Made by a program: the position numbers and the translations under genes. Below are positions 1 to 11,400 of a DNA stretch of 64,000 nucleotides, one piece after another. Numbering within the stretch: position 1 is the stretch's first letter; every line of letters begins with the position of its first letter. The DNA is from Tretioscincus oriximinensis (lineage: Eukaryota > Chordata > Lepidosauria > Squamata > Gymnophthalmidae): assembly GCA_022410635.1 (NCBI GenBank), contig JAJVDF010000228.1:420106-484105 (forward strand). The letters are read 5' to 3'. The notes under the pieces were generated by a model. The model was not told the origin of the DNA. It ran no database searches and worked only from the letters and a program-made list of their open reading frames with translations.

Positions 1-459
1 CCATGGCATGGGATAGTCTGGATCAGCACCATTATGTAGCACTGACCCCACGATGTAACTTCCCATGCTAAGAGTAAGTGTGTCTAGCAATTCTAAACCT
101 GTTGATGCTTTTGAATACGGGCCTTTCTATGCCAAAAGGCTCAGAATTAAATGTTACTAATTTATACATTTAGATTTCACTCATGATTTGTAGTAGCTAA
201 CAAGATATACTAATTAAACAGGGGTTGGTCCTCTCTGTCCAATCCAGCAAGAATAAAGATTATTAGGAATTACCTGCTGGAAAGAGAAAAACTGGAATGG
301 CGCAGAGGGAAATGCATTCTTGTATGTAAGGATTAGAAGAATTCAATATAATTCTGGCACTTACACAGTGCATCCAAATATCCAAAGAATGCCTCCTCCC
401 GTACCCTAAGATTTTCCAGTGAGACTTTGATGATCCTACCACCTTGAGTAGTCAAAATG

Positions 460-660
460 GTGTGCATACACGAAAGCACATGGCAGCCACCAGATTATGG
501 AATAAACTTCCCCCTGTATGAGTTCAGTTGTCTGTTAAAGATGCATCCATTGACCCTAATTTTTGGTTTAGGAAATAATAGTCTCTTCAAACAGTCTCCC
601 TGTTTTCTAAAAATCCTATTTTAGTTGTTTTTAATAATTTTTGCATTGTGGCTTCCTCTG
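460..660 (+). mobile_element. Old L2-like LINE fragment
   Basis: CAGCCACCAGATTATGGAAT, followed by TAAACTTCCCCC, reads like the RLWN-LP block near the C-terminus of L2 ORF2. It is heavily decayed. The left part of the window (1-460) shows nothing recognisable. Confidence 0.3.
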
Positions 661-671
661 AGACCCTTGAC

Positions 672-859
672 CAGACCTGGGCAAGGGGCGGCCCGAGGGC
701 CACATGCGGCCCTCCTACTGTCTCTGACCGACCCGCCCCTCTTAGCTCAGAGTTATATACAGTATTGGGTAGAACTGAGTTAACTATATTAATCCGGCCC
801 TCTAAAACTACCCCAATTTCTCATGCGGCCCCTTGGGAAAAATTAATTGCCCACCCCTG
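672..859 (+). mobile_element. Non-autonomous hAT element, 188 bp, copy 1
   Basis: It is bounded by imperfect terminal inverted repeats (CAGACCTGGGCAA at one end, TTGCCCACCCCTG at the other) and flanked by a perfect 8-bp duplication CCCTTGAC (664-671 and 860-867). Termini and duplication length fit hAT (Charlie-like) transposons. It has no coding capacity. Confidence 0.88.
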
Positions 860-867
860 CCCTTGAC

Positions 868-1740
868 TATAGGGCATGACATAAATGTAAACAAATAGTG
901 CAGAATATAAAAGGCTGAACAACCCTTTCACAAATGAGAAATCATATCCTTTGTCAACACACTCCAGCTAGTTTTAGTAGCTGATACGCATTTCTAGAAT
1001 GAGTCTTCTCTCTCTCTTTCTTCCTTCCTTTCTTTTTTGCTTCAGTCTCTTACGGAGACTTCACCGTTTTATACGTTTTTATTATATTCCCTTCCAAGCA
1101 GTTTTTTCTTTCCAACTCAAATATGAATATATTCATTCCATGTTCTATTTCTGAACAGCAGCCAGGCCTGTTAGAATGAGGAAAGGGTGCATTGGATTGG
1201 ATGTGTTTGTGTGAATTTGAGAGCCTTTGTTTCAGTCTAATAAAGAGAGGCTTTTCAGCATAAAGCCCTGCTAGATCAAAGGGCTAAGACTGGAAGATTT
1301 CATTTTCAAAATGAAATGAAATGAAAGCAAAACTCTTCTCCAACGACAGGGAGCTTCCAAAGGTACATCGTGTGGGCTGCTCCAGCCATCCATGCAAAAT
1401 CTATCAGCCACTAATGGACCAGCAGCAATTCAATTTGGGGTTTTCTGTATTCAGAAGTTAACTCCTAAAGCAAGTGGACACGTTTGGAGAAGCCATAGCG
1501 TCGATTCTGCTCCATTAATAGGGCGAATGAAATTAAGGACAAGGGTTTGCTCTGCTTACCTACCAGCAGGTTTGGGCTGTAATCAGGCACATAAAAAAGC
1601 GGATTTAATGTGCCTTGGCGGTGGGAACCTCCACACACCGCAGGCAGCCTTCAGTCCACATTTCATGCCACGAAACGCTTTTCTCAACGCTTTGTAATGA
1701 GGATTAGAAGCTGGGATGGATTAGAAGCAGCTCTTTTCCC
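868..1740. other. Non-coding stretch, no recognised gene
   Basis: A CT-rich tract lies at 1003-1035 and an AAATG microsatellite at 1310-1325. Nothing else is recognised. If the divergent gene is real, this is its first intron. Confidence 0.4.
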
Positions 1741-1776
1741 GTGTGTGTGTGTGGATGCAATTTTCCACACACACAC
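1741..1776. repeat. (GT)n/(CA)n hairpin
   Basis: A GT dinucleotide run ending GGA (1741-1755) is mirrored by TCC plus a CA run (1764-1776), so about 13 bases can pair around an 8-base loop. It lies just downstream, in minus-strand sense, of the candidate first exon. Confidence 0.7.
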
Positions 1777-1859
1777 GCAACCCCAGCACACAGGAGGGGG
1801 GCTATCCAGCAGCAGTAACCCTGATCTTCCTCCCCTCTCTCTCCCCCGCCTGGACAGTG

Positions 1860-2460
1860 CAGAGCGGGTGGGGCGAGCCAAGCCTTCCCCATCCTTCCCT
1901 CCGCGCTCCATACCTGCTGAGGCAGCCGCCATGACTTCCAGCCCAGCTAGCAGCACCGCCGCCGCCGCCTCTCCGCCTTGGCAGCCAGAAGGGCGCGTGC
2001 CAAACAGAGAGCGGCAACCCCATAGGTTCACCTGCGCCCACCCNCTACGGCGCACCGAGGCCACGCCCAACCGACTCCACCTACCCCGCGGCAGGCGCCT
2101 CTCCGCTGGCCCGCCTCTCCCCACGCTCCGCCAATCCCGACGAGGCTGCTGGAGTAGTGGCGGCCTCGTGCGCGCGCACTGGCCCGGGTGGAGGCGGGGC
2201 CCTGCGCGCGGGGGGGGGGGGTGGCTGGGGAGGGCCCGGGGAGGGTGGTCGGTGGCATGCAAATCAATGGCTTCTCCGGCGTCCTGCGCCTGCTCGCCTA
2301 CTCAGATTCAGGGTGGTCGTGTGGTAGCGGGGGGCGCCGGCGGCCTGCCTGGCTAGGGAACGTGGTGTGTTCCGTGAAATGCGGGCCACGGAGGCTGCGA
2401 GTGCGCCCCCTTCCGGAGAGGCCAACGTGGCGGCCGCTGTGTGTGTTTTGCCCTAGTGGT
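1860..2460. promoter_or_regulatory. CpG island, probable divergent promoter
   Basis: This GC-rich stretch is dense in CpG and contrasts with AT-rich flanks. It holds a CCAAT box (2131-2135), GC-box-like GGCGGGG near 2193, an octamer ATGCAAAT (2257-2264) and a G10 run near 2211. CpG islands of this kind mark vertebrate promoters. It is probably the promoter of a minus-strand neighbour leaving the window to the left (BIVM in other amniotes, by remembered synteny). It could also serve POGLUT2 through a 5' UTR intron. Confidence 0.65.
1914..1932 (-). other. Candidate short first coding exon of the divergent neighbour
   Basis: On the minus strand, inside the CpG island, ATGGCGGCTGCCTCAGCAG is followed directly by a consensus donor GTATGG. 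Translation would begin MAAASA and splice in phase 1. The next exon is outside the window or too short to see. The ATG could instead be an unused codon in a 5' UTR exon. Confidence 0.35.
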
Positions 2461-2557
2461 GCAAGAAGTTTTTTTTCTCAAAAGAGTTTGGGTTGAGGCT
2501 GCTGCCTCCTCCACACAATACACCAAGACAACTCAAAAGCAGCTTGGAGGTAATGCA

Positions 2558-2830
2558 CTGGGCGGACTCTTAAGGGCCTGTCCCCACTGAGCCTTATTCT
2601 GGGCTCGATCTTGGGGCAGGGGCCTCCCATAGACAACACTGCCATGTGGATTGACAAACTCTGCACCCAGATATAACCCAGAATAAGGCTCAGGGGGTAT
2701 ATCTTGGAGTAGAAGCCTGTCATTTGCATGTCATTGTAGGCTATGGCAGCCCCCCCGGGCGACCCTGGCTTGCAGATGGCAGGCCCAATGTATATCTCAA
2801 AATACCCTAGTGCAGAAAGGGCCCAGGAGT
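2558..2830. mobile_element. Interspersed DNA-element family ('TTATTCTGG' type), longest copy
   Basis: The near-terminal stretches GGGCCTGTCCCCACT and, inverted, GGGCCCTTTCTGCACT resemble inverted repeats. The internal motif CCTTATTCTGGGCT and its inverse AGAATAAGGCTC recur elsewhere (5500-5640, 11170-11300, 54825-54960). It is probably a non-autonomous DNA transposon; the superfamily is unassigned. Confidence 0.45.
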
Positions 2831-3083
2831 AACATACATACTTTCAGCCCATCTTATGTCCTGGATAACTGAACTAATGTTGGTTGAAAGTTTGTGATGG
2901 TGGCCAGGTAATGTGTGGATGCAACCACCTTTAAGCTGCATTTAATTCACTTCCTTTTTGCTTTTTTGGAGACTCTTCAATCCACACAACTGGTTGTCTG
3001 CTTGCAAGGAGTGGGTGGGATGGAGGAGCAGGCTTATTCCTTCTTCCTGTGAGGCACATCCCTTAACTTGGGATACCCTGGAG

Positions 3084-3271
3084 CAGGGGTGGGCAATTAA
3101 TTTTTCCCAAGGGGCCGCATGAGAAATTGGGGTGGTTTTAGAGGGCCGGATTAATATAGTTAACTCAGTTCTACCCAATACTGTATATAACTCTGAGCTA
3201 AGAGGGGCGGGCCGGTCAGAGACAGTAGGAGGGCCGCATATGGCCCTCGGGCCGCCACTTGCCCAGGTCTG
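3084..3271 (-). mobile_element. Non-autonomous hAT element, 188 bp, copy 2 (inverted)
   Basis: Same family as 672-859, opposite orientation, flanked by a perfect 8-bp duplication CCCTGGAG (3076-3083 and 3272-3279). It lies between the CpG island and the first POGLUT2 exon. Confidence 0.88.
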
Positions 3272-4769
3272 CCCTGGAGAATGCCACCCTATTTCTAAGT
3301 AGGCACCATATGGCTGTTCAGTGGTGCTGAATCATGCATTGGTTACCCTAGGATAGATATATGAAAATTTCAAATGGTGATAGACTGATACATTTTTAAC
3401 TGGTTGAGAAAGAGAAAAGCTGTAGACTTAAATTGATTTTCCCATGGTATGAACGTCACCATTTTTTTACTCTGAAGTAAGGATCCCTATGCTCATTCCT
3501 AAAAAATATTTGACATTTTAAAAATACTGTTTGCTCTGGTTACACCTACATTTTAATCTGGTTGCATTCCACCTCCTTTCTACATTATCTAAACCAAATA
3601 TATTTTCTGGGTTAGAGAATGCTGAAAGAAAACAACATGCCACCTGCTTATATGTTCATTCTGAAAATGGACAGAATTAAAACTGGATTAAAATTTATCA
3701 GGGTGCTTCCATGTGCTATTTTTTTCTCTACAGTCCGGTGGCACTCACATGTTTTTAGGACAGAGCAAAAAAAGATAGATCCTAGTTTTAAAAACCAAAA
3801 GGGAAAGCAGCTACTGTAGTTCTTTTTCCCTGGTTGTACTGCCCTATGCTATCATAATGGCCACAGAGCACATGCATGGTGCCAAAAACAGGCACCGTGA
3901 GTGAAGGCATAGTTCCAGGAATCAGTTGCATAGCATCATTGCAAATTTTGCGCTAATTGTTTGTTGGATTGTCCAGCACCAGACTACACATTCTTAGGTC
4001 TGTCTTCTGGACAGCGGCACAAAAATAACAGGCAAACACTATAATGACAATCATCAGTGCTAGGGAGTCATGAGTGGACACACCTTTAGGTATGACCATC
4101 TACCCTATTTAAAGACTGCAATAATCAAAAACAACCAAATAAAAACAAAGATAAAAGTAGGACTGTAGCTTTCAGCCATCAGCCCTATTAAACATTAGTA
4201 ATGAGACATAACTAGAATTATAATAAAATCTTACTGGATTTATTGGGAAATGGAAAGAAAAGCCAGTGCATTGTGATTTACTTGTTCCACTATACTTGGA
4301 TATGTTATACTGTCTAGACTGTTATTCCAGAATATCCAATTGCGGACTGAATAAGTGATGTCTGGATGCAGTGTTTTTCTCTGCCCGCCTGACAATGTTA
4401 TGATTGTATCCTGTACATATTTATAGTTGCCCCTCAGTCTGAGGTAACACCAACGTTTTAATTCATCATCAGTTCACTTTCAGAGAGAGAGAACACTTCA
4501 CCAAAATAGCATTTTTTAACTTAGAAAATGTAAAAAGAAAATTTGTTGATGTGTCCTTTCATTCTGAAAGTGGACTGACGCTGGATTAAAACTTAAGTGT
4601 GACTGTAGATCTTATTAATCAAGCCCAGGAACAACTAAATTCATTTCCTTGGATTCGTCTATTCAGATACTTTGTATGTTATTAAGGCTTTCTAACTCTC
4701 CGTCAGCCCAGTTTCTTTCTTTTAAAAAAATCCTTCTCAACATGTTGTTCCAATTTCCAAATATTTTTG
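3272..4769. other. Non-coding stretch upstream of POGLUT2
   Basis: AT-rich sequence without recognised coding or repeat structure. Short open frames at 3619-3819 have no family features. Confidence 0.4.
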
Positions 4770-5242
4770 ACTACATTTCCCAGAATCACTGCTGTCCCTG
4801 AGAAGTGATTCCATGTGATTTTTTTCTCTCTCTCTTAAACTCTGAGTTGGGAAGACTGGTTAGGTCACAGTTATTTCATCCTGTTCCCCTTCTCCGCCCT
4901 CCTGTGCTTGCCAGACTCAGAAAACACACAAAGACAAAGTTAAGATGCTGCTGGGAAGGAAAGGGTGGTAAAGGCACAAAAAGGCTTCGTTTCTCATGCG
5001 CTCAGAAGACAAAGAAGTGGAATGCGGTTGCCGCTTTTAACCCTTTTCACTTCCACAAAACGGAGGCAGTTTTTCCCTTGTATCTTTTATAGGTGACCTG
5101 GGATTGCTGGAATTTCCTGAAGAGACCATATCAGGCACGACAAATTTTGATTGTGGTTCAAGAAGCCTCATCTGTCTGTCTAGTAGTGCCGAGAAAGGAA
5201 GCCCTTTTAACTGGTATTTATTCTTAACAGGAAATTCTGTAA
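4770..5242 (+). promoter_or_regulatory. POGLUT2: Probable POGLUT2 proximal promoter and 5' UTR
   Basis: A near-consensus ZNF143/SBS motif (ACTACATTTCCCAGAATCA at 4770-4788, consensus ACTACAATTCCCAGAATGC from memory) lies about 470 bases before the start codon. CpG dinucleotides reappear at 4980-5060, a local rise over the AT-rich surroundings. No TATA box is evident. The transcription start cannot be placed. An acceptor-like site ending at 5230 leaves open a 5' UTR intron reaching back to the CpG island. Confidence 0.45.
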
Positions 5243-5427
5243 ATGTTTAGCATTTGGCTGAATTACTGCTTGCCTTTGGGGACTTTAATTTCTTTTTTTT
5301 GTGAATCAGCTGGGGAAAGACAGCTGAGTCCAGAGAAGAGTTTAATATGGGGGCCTGGCCTGAAGGCAGAGGTTGTTCTTCCTGCTCGATATTTTTATGT
5401 TCAAGCAGTGGATTCCGAAGGCAAATG
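5243..5427 (+). CDS. POGLUT2: POGLUT2 coding exon 1 (start codon, signal peptide)
   Basis: This exon encodes residues 1-61 plus two bases of codon 62. The start is fixed because an in-frame TAA (5240-5242) lies directly before the ATG. The start context is weak (T at -3 and +4). A hydrophobic core ([14 protein letters not shown]) makes a signal peptide, probably cleaved near residue 22-24, followed by [10 protein letters not shown], typical of mature POGLUT2. The donor is GTAAGT at 5428. An acceptor-like TTCTTAACAG ends at 5230, so an upstream non-coding exon is possible. Confidence 0.94.
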
Positions 5428-8400
5428 GTAAGTAAATCTGTTTCTTTAATTAAAAAGGCATCATTTAAAAGTTAAAGGGATATTTGAGAGGATTTTGAAT
5501 TGAGTCTTATTCTGGACTATATCTTNATATAAAAGCTGCACTCTGCATATTGATGTAGACTAATTGGGGCTTGCCATAGTCTACACTGACTTGCNATACT
5601 AGCTCAGAATTCAGTGCAAATTCATATACTTCTCCCATCCTATTCTGTAATCAATGTGGATGTATCTGCTTATTCAGTTGTGCCTCTGTTGTAAGCCCAC
5701 TCCTCAAAAACAGTCTTATAACTTATGTGAAATAGTTCCCTGCTTCACTTACTAACTAGAAACATGTTTTCCAGTATCTTTCCTGCTTGAAATAAGATAT
5801 TGCAACTAGTCTGTTCACAAACATATGTATTCTGTGATCATGTATTGCCTCTGTTTATCCTAAGCACAGACGTAAGATATGCACTGGGATAGGCCCCTGG
5901 AAAGTTCTAAGAAAGAGGCAATTCACAAGAAAGTTCTTGTAAGAAAGAGGCAATTCACAATTGCAGAATGTTTCTGCTATCTTGAAAATGAAGCTTTATC
6001 AACAGTGTAATGCATATATTTCCATAGTGTGACTATTAATCCGTTTTCAGTCCTGAAGAACTGGATTAAACCATGAAAAAACATTTTTCCTGATTTAGTT
6101 TAATTCCTCAGGATCTGAAAATTGAGTGTGTTTGATCAGCACCTTAGAGTTTTCTCTCATGTGCAGATATTTGTGCATGAACAGGGGTCACCTTTATGTT
6201 TTAAAACATGACATGTAAAACTGCAATGTCTTCTTAAGCTAGTAGGTATGACTTTGAAAACAAATCTCAGATGGGCAAGCAGCCCTCACCTGTTCATATT
6301 TATAAAATACTGATTTTGTCTTGCAGAGCTTTTTCTCACAAATTGTTCAGGCCAGCTCAAAACTTAGCAGTACTCTACTCTATAGGAACATGCAGTTGTT
6401 ATAACAACCTAAGGGTCGTTGAGGTTAATTTTATCTCCAATGGTTTGGTCTCTAATAAACTGTAACTTTTCTTAATGTAGCAGAAGAACTACTTTATTAT
6501 GTCCATGTTGCAACAAACTGATATATTGGGTCGTACTATTGAAATTCAGTATGCACTTTTATTCTAACCCATTATATATTTTGTATGTCACACACTGTGT
6601 GTGCTACACTGCTCTGGTTTGTTTAAATTTATTCACTGACCATAAAATACAATAAATAAAATAAGATTCAGCAGTAGTTTAAATCTTTTGCTTCCTNAAA
6701 AATGCATTAAGGGCAGTAGGGTAAGAAGATTTATGAAATATAGTTCATACATTATTGTTAATGCTGTTTCAGTGTTCCTTTTGAANTGGAATATATTTGG
6801 GCTTCAAGAAAGAAGGTTGTAAAACCCAGTTGGGATTACCAACTCCCAACCTAGGTTTTTCTTAAAAACCAAAATAAAACACCTTGTCTGGAAGACTATT
6901 CACCTGATCTGTCATCTTGGAGATGGCAACAACACATGTCTGATAAGTCAGGTCAGAAATGGTACATGCAGTTGGGCTGATAATCATGTATTTGCAGTTA
7001 TTTTGCATCATTGAAGTACCTAGAGGTACACATCACATTAATGCAGAAGCAAGCTCTATATAAGGATAGATACTTTCATTTACCCCATGTTATGGCCCTG
7101 CTATCATGGCAACACGTGATCATTCTGAAGGTACTGTTATTCTGGAATATTACTAAATAATGTATTAAGCCATTAGCATCTGGAAGCCACCTTAATTGAT
7201 GTGAGCTGACAGTGAGGTCCATTCTAACTAGTGTTTCTACCGTGTTTCCCAAAAATAATACCAATCCCCCNAAAAAGTCATAGCATGATTTTTCAGGATT
7301 TGAGAATGGTCGAAATATAAAACCTACTGCAAAAATAACCCCTAGTTATAATTCACAAAAAGTCAATTTAAATCATGTCCAGGTGACTATACAAAATGAA
7401 ACAAAAAGAGAGGGAGGAGGGTAAAAGTGGGAAGCGGATGGAGGGGAACAGAGGCAGAAAAAGGGAAGCACTGGGTGGGGGATGCAGGAGAAAAGAGGAA
7501 AGCAGAAAAGAATGGGGAAGGAAAAATAATAAATATTTGTTGTTCAGGAATATAGATTGTTCATGAAAAAATAGGACACCCCTTGAAAATAAGCCCTAAT
7601 GCATCTTTTGGAACAGAAAATAATATAGGACCCTGTCTTCTTCTGGGGGAAGACATGTTAATGCTGTTCTCAGAATTCTTTTTATAATGGTTTTTCTAAA
7701 AATAGGTAATTAAAAAAGCTTCTGTTGTAGATTATATATAAACTCANCAAATTATCAATCTTAAAATATATATATCAATTTTAAAAAAATGTTATTTCTC
7801 ACCTCCATAGGTTTACTTCATCACCAGGTGAAAATGCATTTCAAGTAAAGATCACTGCACCTGAAGAGCATTTCACCCGTGTAGGAGTCCAGATATTAGA
7901 CCGGAAGGATGGTTCCTTTATCGTCAGGTACAGAATGTATGCCAGCTATAAAAACATGAAGATTGAAGTTCTTGCCAAAGACAGACCTGTTGCCAAATCT
8001 CCATATACTCTAAAAGGTACAAAGACAATAGTGTTTATTTGAAGACTTGCTTTTTATTAAGTTGTGACCAGTAGAGCTGTGTACATTCGTGTATTGTAAC
8101 TGGGTTGAAATTTGCTTTGCAAAATTAACCAACATATATGACTTTTCTGCCTTTTGAAGAATGATAGTTGGAAGGGGACCTGCAAGGTCATGGTGTCCAA
8201 CCCACTAGGCAATGCAAGAGCCACTAAACCATCCCAGACAAATGGTTGTGCAACCTCTGTTTAAAGAATTCCAACAAAGAAGAACTCGCCTATAGCCTCA
8301 CTGTCAGGATTTTTCCCCGTAATATCTAATCTAAATCTAAACAGACAAAAGCCGATTTTGCCACAGATATCACCTTTGATATACTGGTATATAGGCATCA

Positions 8401-11400
8401 TGCTTTATATTCATTGACTGTTGTGACAATTTCTCAAAGAGTTGTCATTTTCCTCTTCAAGATTCATAGTAGTTTATTATTAATGATTAGTCCATTGACG
8501 ATATAAATACAAATTAAAACCAATAAAACTCACTTGTCCATTAAAACAATAAAAAAGTTAACATTTAAAACAATTATGGTCAATAAATCTATGTTTAAAA
8601 TCAATTAAAAACTGGGTATAGTAGTAACTACTAATACCTGACTAAGGAAAGAGAAGGGATTTCCAGAGGAGGATTTCACAAAGGAACTGGTCAAAGAGGG
8701 AGTAATTATTTCATGTTTAATTCTTTTATGCATTTATTGGACTTAATTCCAAAATCACACATGTGATGTACACTAATGATATAGATTCCTGCCTCTAGAG
8801 AAAGAATACTGGCTGAGAAAACAGACACATTCACACCCATGGAAGCAGAATTACTTTATACTTCCCTTGTTTTCCTTCTTTTCAAGTTCTTGCTAAGACT
8901 AGAAATTCAGGGGTCTTAATAGCACCTTTCTGTCAAGAAAACCTTGCATATGCAAATAATCAGGCTGGTGGAAACAAGACAACCTTCACTTTTTTTAAAT
9001 TCCAGTTCCTCATATAGAAAGGGATATTCCAGCCAAATCCTCCTTGAATATTTCTATCCTAAATACAAAATATACTAAGTCCAACAACAGGAGAAATGTG
9101 GGTGACATAAGCTTTCGTAGACAAGTCTACTTCTTCAGCTGCTGAGGGACTAATGTCAGGGTCAAGTATTTATAGAAAACTGTGTATGGGAGATGACAAA
9201 GCATATGCAAATGTGATAAGGTGATGAACTGCAGGTTAGAAAAAGAGGTAAATAGCAGAAACTAATCCTCTCATGTGAAAAAGGCCTTGGGGCAACAAGA
9301 GGCAATATCTGATAGTAAATCAATCAAATACTTAACAGGTGTCATAAAAATGTATAATTGGACAGGAAACCATTATCTTTGTTAAGTCCTTTGTTGNTGG
9401 CCTGGAACCTATGAATGTATTCAATTTCTGCTGCTTCTCTTTCAAATCTTCCTTTGTAGTTTCTTTGTTCAAGGACTGCAGTCCTGAGGTCTGAGATAGA
9501 ATGTGCTGGAAGGTTGAAGTTTTCAGCAACTGGTTTCTGTGTGTTGCCCTGTCAAATGCTGTTGCTTTGTCATCTCCCATACAGTTTTGTATAAAAACCT
9601 GACCCTGACATCAGTCCCTCAGCATCTGAAGAAGTAGACGTGTCTACGAAAGCTTATGCCACCTACTTTTCTCCTGTTAGTCTCAAAGTCCTACTGACCC
9701 CTTTGCTGGACTTTCTACTGGACTAACACGGCAACTTCTCTAAAAATATACTAAGTTTGTACAGAACTGGGATGGTTAGATGGATGTGCCATTTACTTTA
9801 AGGACTAAACTCTTTGAAAAAGTACAGATTTTGGTCCCAAACTATACAAAACTTGAGGATGGTGGAGTCAGATTGTCCCTTTAATCTCCCCTTCCAAATC
9901 ATGTCATAGCCTTCCTTGGATCATCCCTTGGTTTATCTACCTGCCCCAGATGCACCAACCTCTTAACTTGGATCTCACCCTGGTCTTTCTGCCATCCTTG
10001 ATCAGACCCTGACTGTCCCCAGACTACACCTCACCACCTCAGTTTTAGATCCATAGGATTCCTACTTCATAAACCCATGTCAGTCTGTTCCTGTCACCTG
10101 CATGATCTAGCAGAGACTTGCAGCGTTCTCCTTCTCCAAAATTTAATAGGCCTTCTGGGATGCAGAAATAGAAATCCTCATAGAANTGCAGGAAATGAAT
10201 GTGTTAGATATTCTAGTTAAGAAAACAGTGACTTACTTAAGTCAAGTCCTGGCAACAGTTAGCTGTCGGTTATCGGCAGCGTTCAGATTAGAAGGCTTCC
10301 CAAAGGGAAAACATCTGTTTCTCTAGATGTTGACTGCTTCACATGCGACAAATGAGTACCTGGTGCTTCTCCCACACTGTTGGATATTAATTGCAAATTC
10401 AAACAAAATCTCACATTTTCCTCTCACTGTCTGAAGTAATCATAATAAGAACCAGTATCTTGTTGCAAGGAAGCATTATGCAATGGATTCTTTGAGTGCA
10501 AATAAAAATAATGTGACATATTCAGCATCATCTTGCAAAAAATCAGGATAACTTATTAATTGCCATGTGTCATGTGAATTATAAATTATGATCAAGATAG
10601 AAACTTTGCAATAAATTGCTGTTAATATACGGTATACTTCAAAACAATTTCACTATATTNTACAGGACCTGTCTATCATGAGAACTGTGACTGCCCCCAG
10701 GAAGATCCAAGTGCTTGGCTGAAAGAGATGAGCTGCCCCCAAGCCATTCTACAGATTCAGAAGGATCTGGCACCGTTTTCTGCTGTTGATCCTGATAAAA
10801 TTGCCGAAGAGATTCCTCAGCGATTTGGGCAGCGGCAGAGTCTGTGCCACTATACTATAAAAGACAACGAGGTATAGATTGTGAACAGGAGTACCAATGA
10901 ATTTAGAAGGGTTAAGGCCTTTTTGAAGCTTCTGTAGGACTGAAACACGTTGGGAAATGTCTGCCGGTGTTTTATGTAAAAACCAGGTAGTGAAAACACA
11001 GCAAAAGTAATTTTCTAGCTTTGTCACTGTCTTACACAATAGAAGTAGACTGCGATAAAGAATTATGATTCTCAAGTAAAAGCCCATAAAGCCAAAGTCC
11101 ACGGAGAGCAGAAAAATCCTAGTTAAGATGAAACAATCACCTCACAGAAATTGATCAGATATGTTCTCTTCCCCACTGGACCTTATTCCAGATTGTATCT
11201 CCGAATATAATCTGGGTCGGGCCATCTCCATGCTGGTGCAGACTATAGCAGGCCAATCTGAGCCTTTCCATAGACTGCTGAAGGGGCCTACTCAAAAAAT
11301 AATATATTGATAGCATATATTCAAGATGATAATTTATTCAAAATCTTCTTTAATTTCTGTAACGTGAAAAAAAAGAAACTAGCAAAGATTGGAACACTTG

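Larger units (their letters stand above)
9078..9745 (-). mobile_element. Penelope-like element remnant with inverted terminal repeats
   Basis: Terminal segments at about 9078-9215 and 9558-9745 are inverted copies of each other. Both carry ATCTCCCATACA-type and GACCCTGACAT motifs and a GTAGAC/GTCTAC hairpin. Between them lies a minus-strand GIY-YIG fragment (9342-9551). Penelope-like elements are known for inverted and direct terminal repeats around such an ORF, so order and content both fit. Confidence 0.8.
8017..10665 (+). other. POGLUT2: POGLUT2 intron 2
   Basis: Phase 1 intron, GTACAA...TACAG. It holds a minus-strand CR1-like 3' fragment (8155-8340) and a Penelope-like remnant (9078-9745). 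The remainder is unremarkable. Confidence 0.9.

Noticed and set aside
1610..2356. Long open frames on both strands across the CpG island (up to 248 codons)
   Set aside because: High GC lowers stop-codon frequency. The frames overlap in all directions, are rich in R, P and G, and resemble no family.
9332..9580. 82-codon minus-strand frame
   Set aside because: It is the wrong frame of the Penelope fragment; the meaningful frame is 9342-9551.
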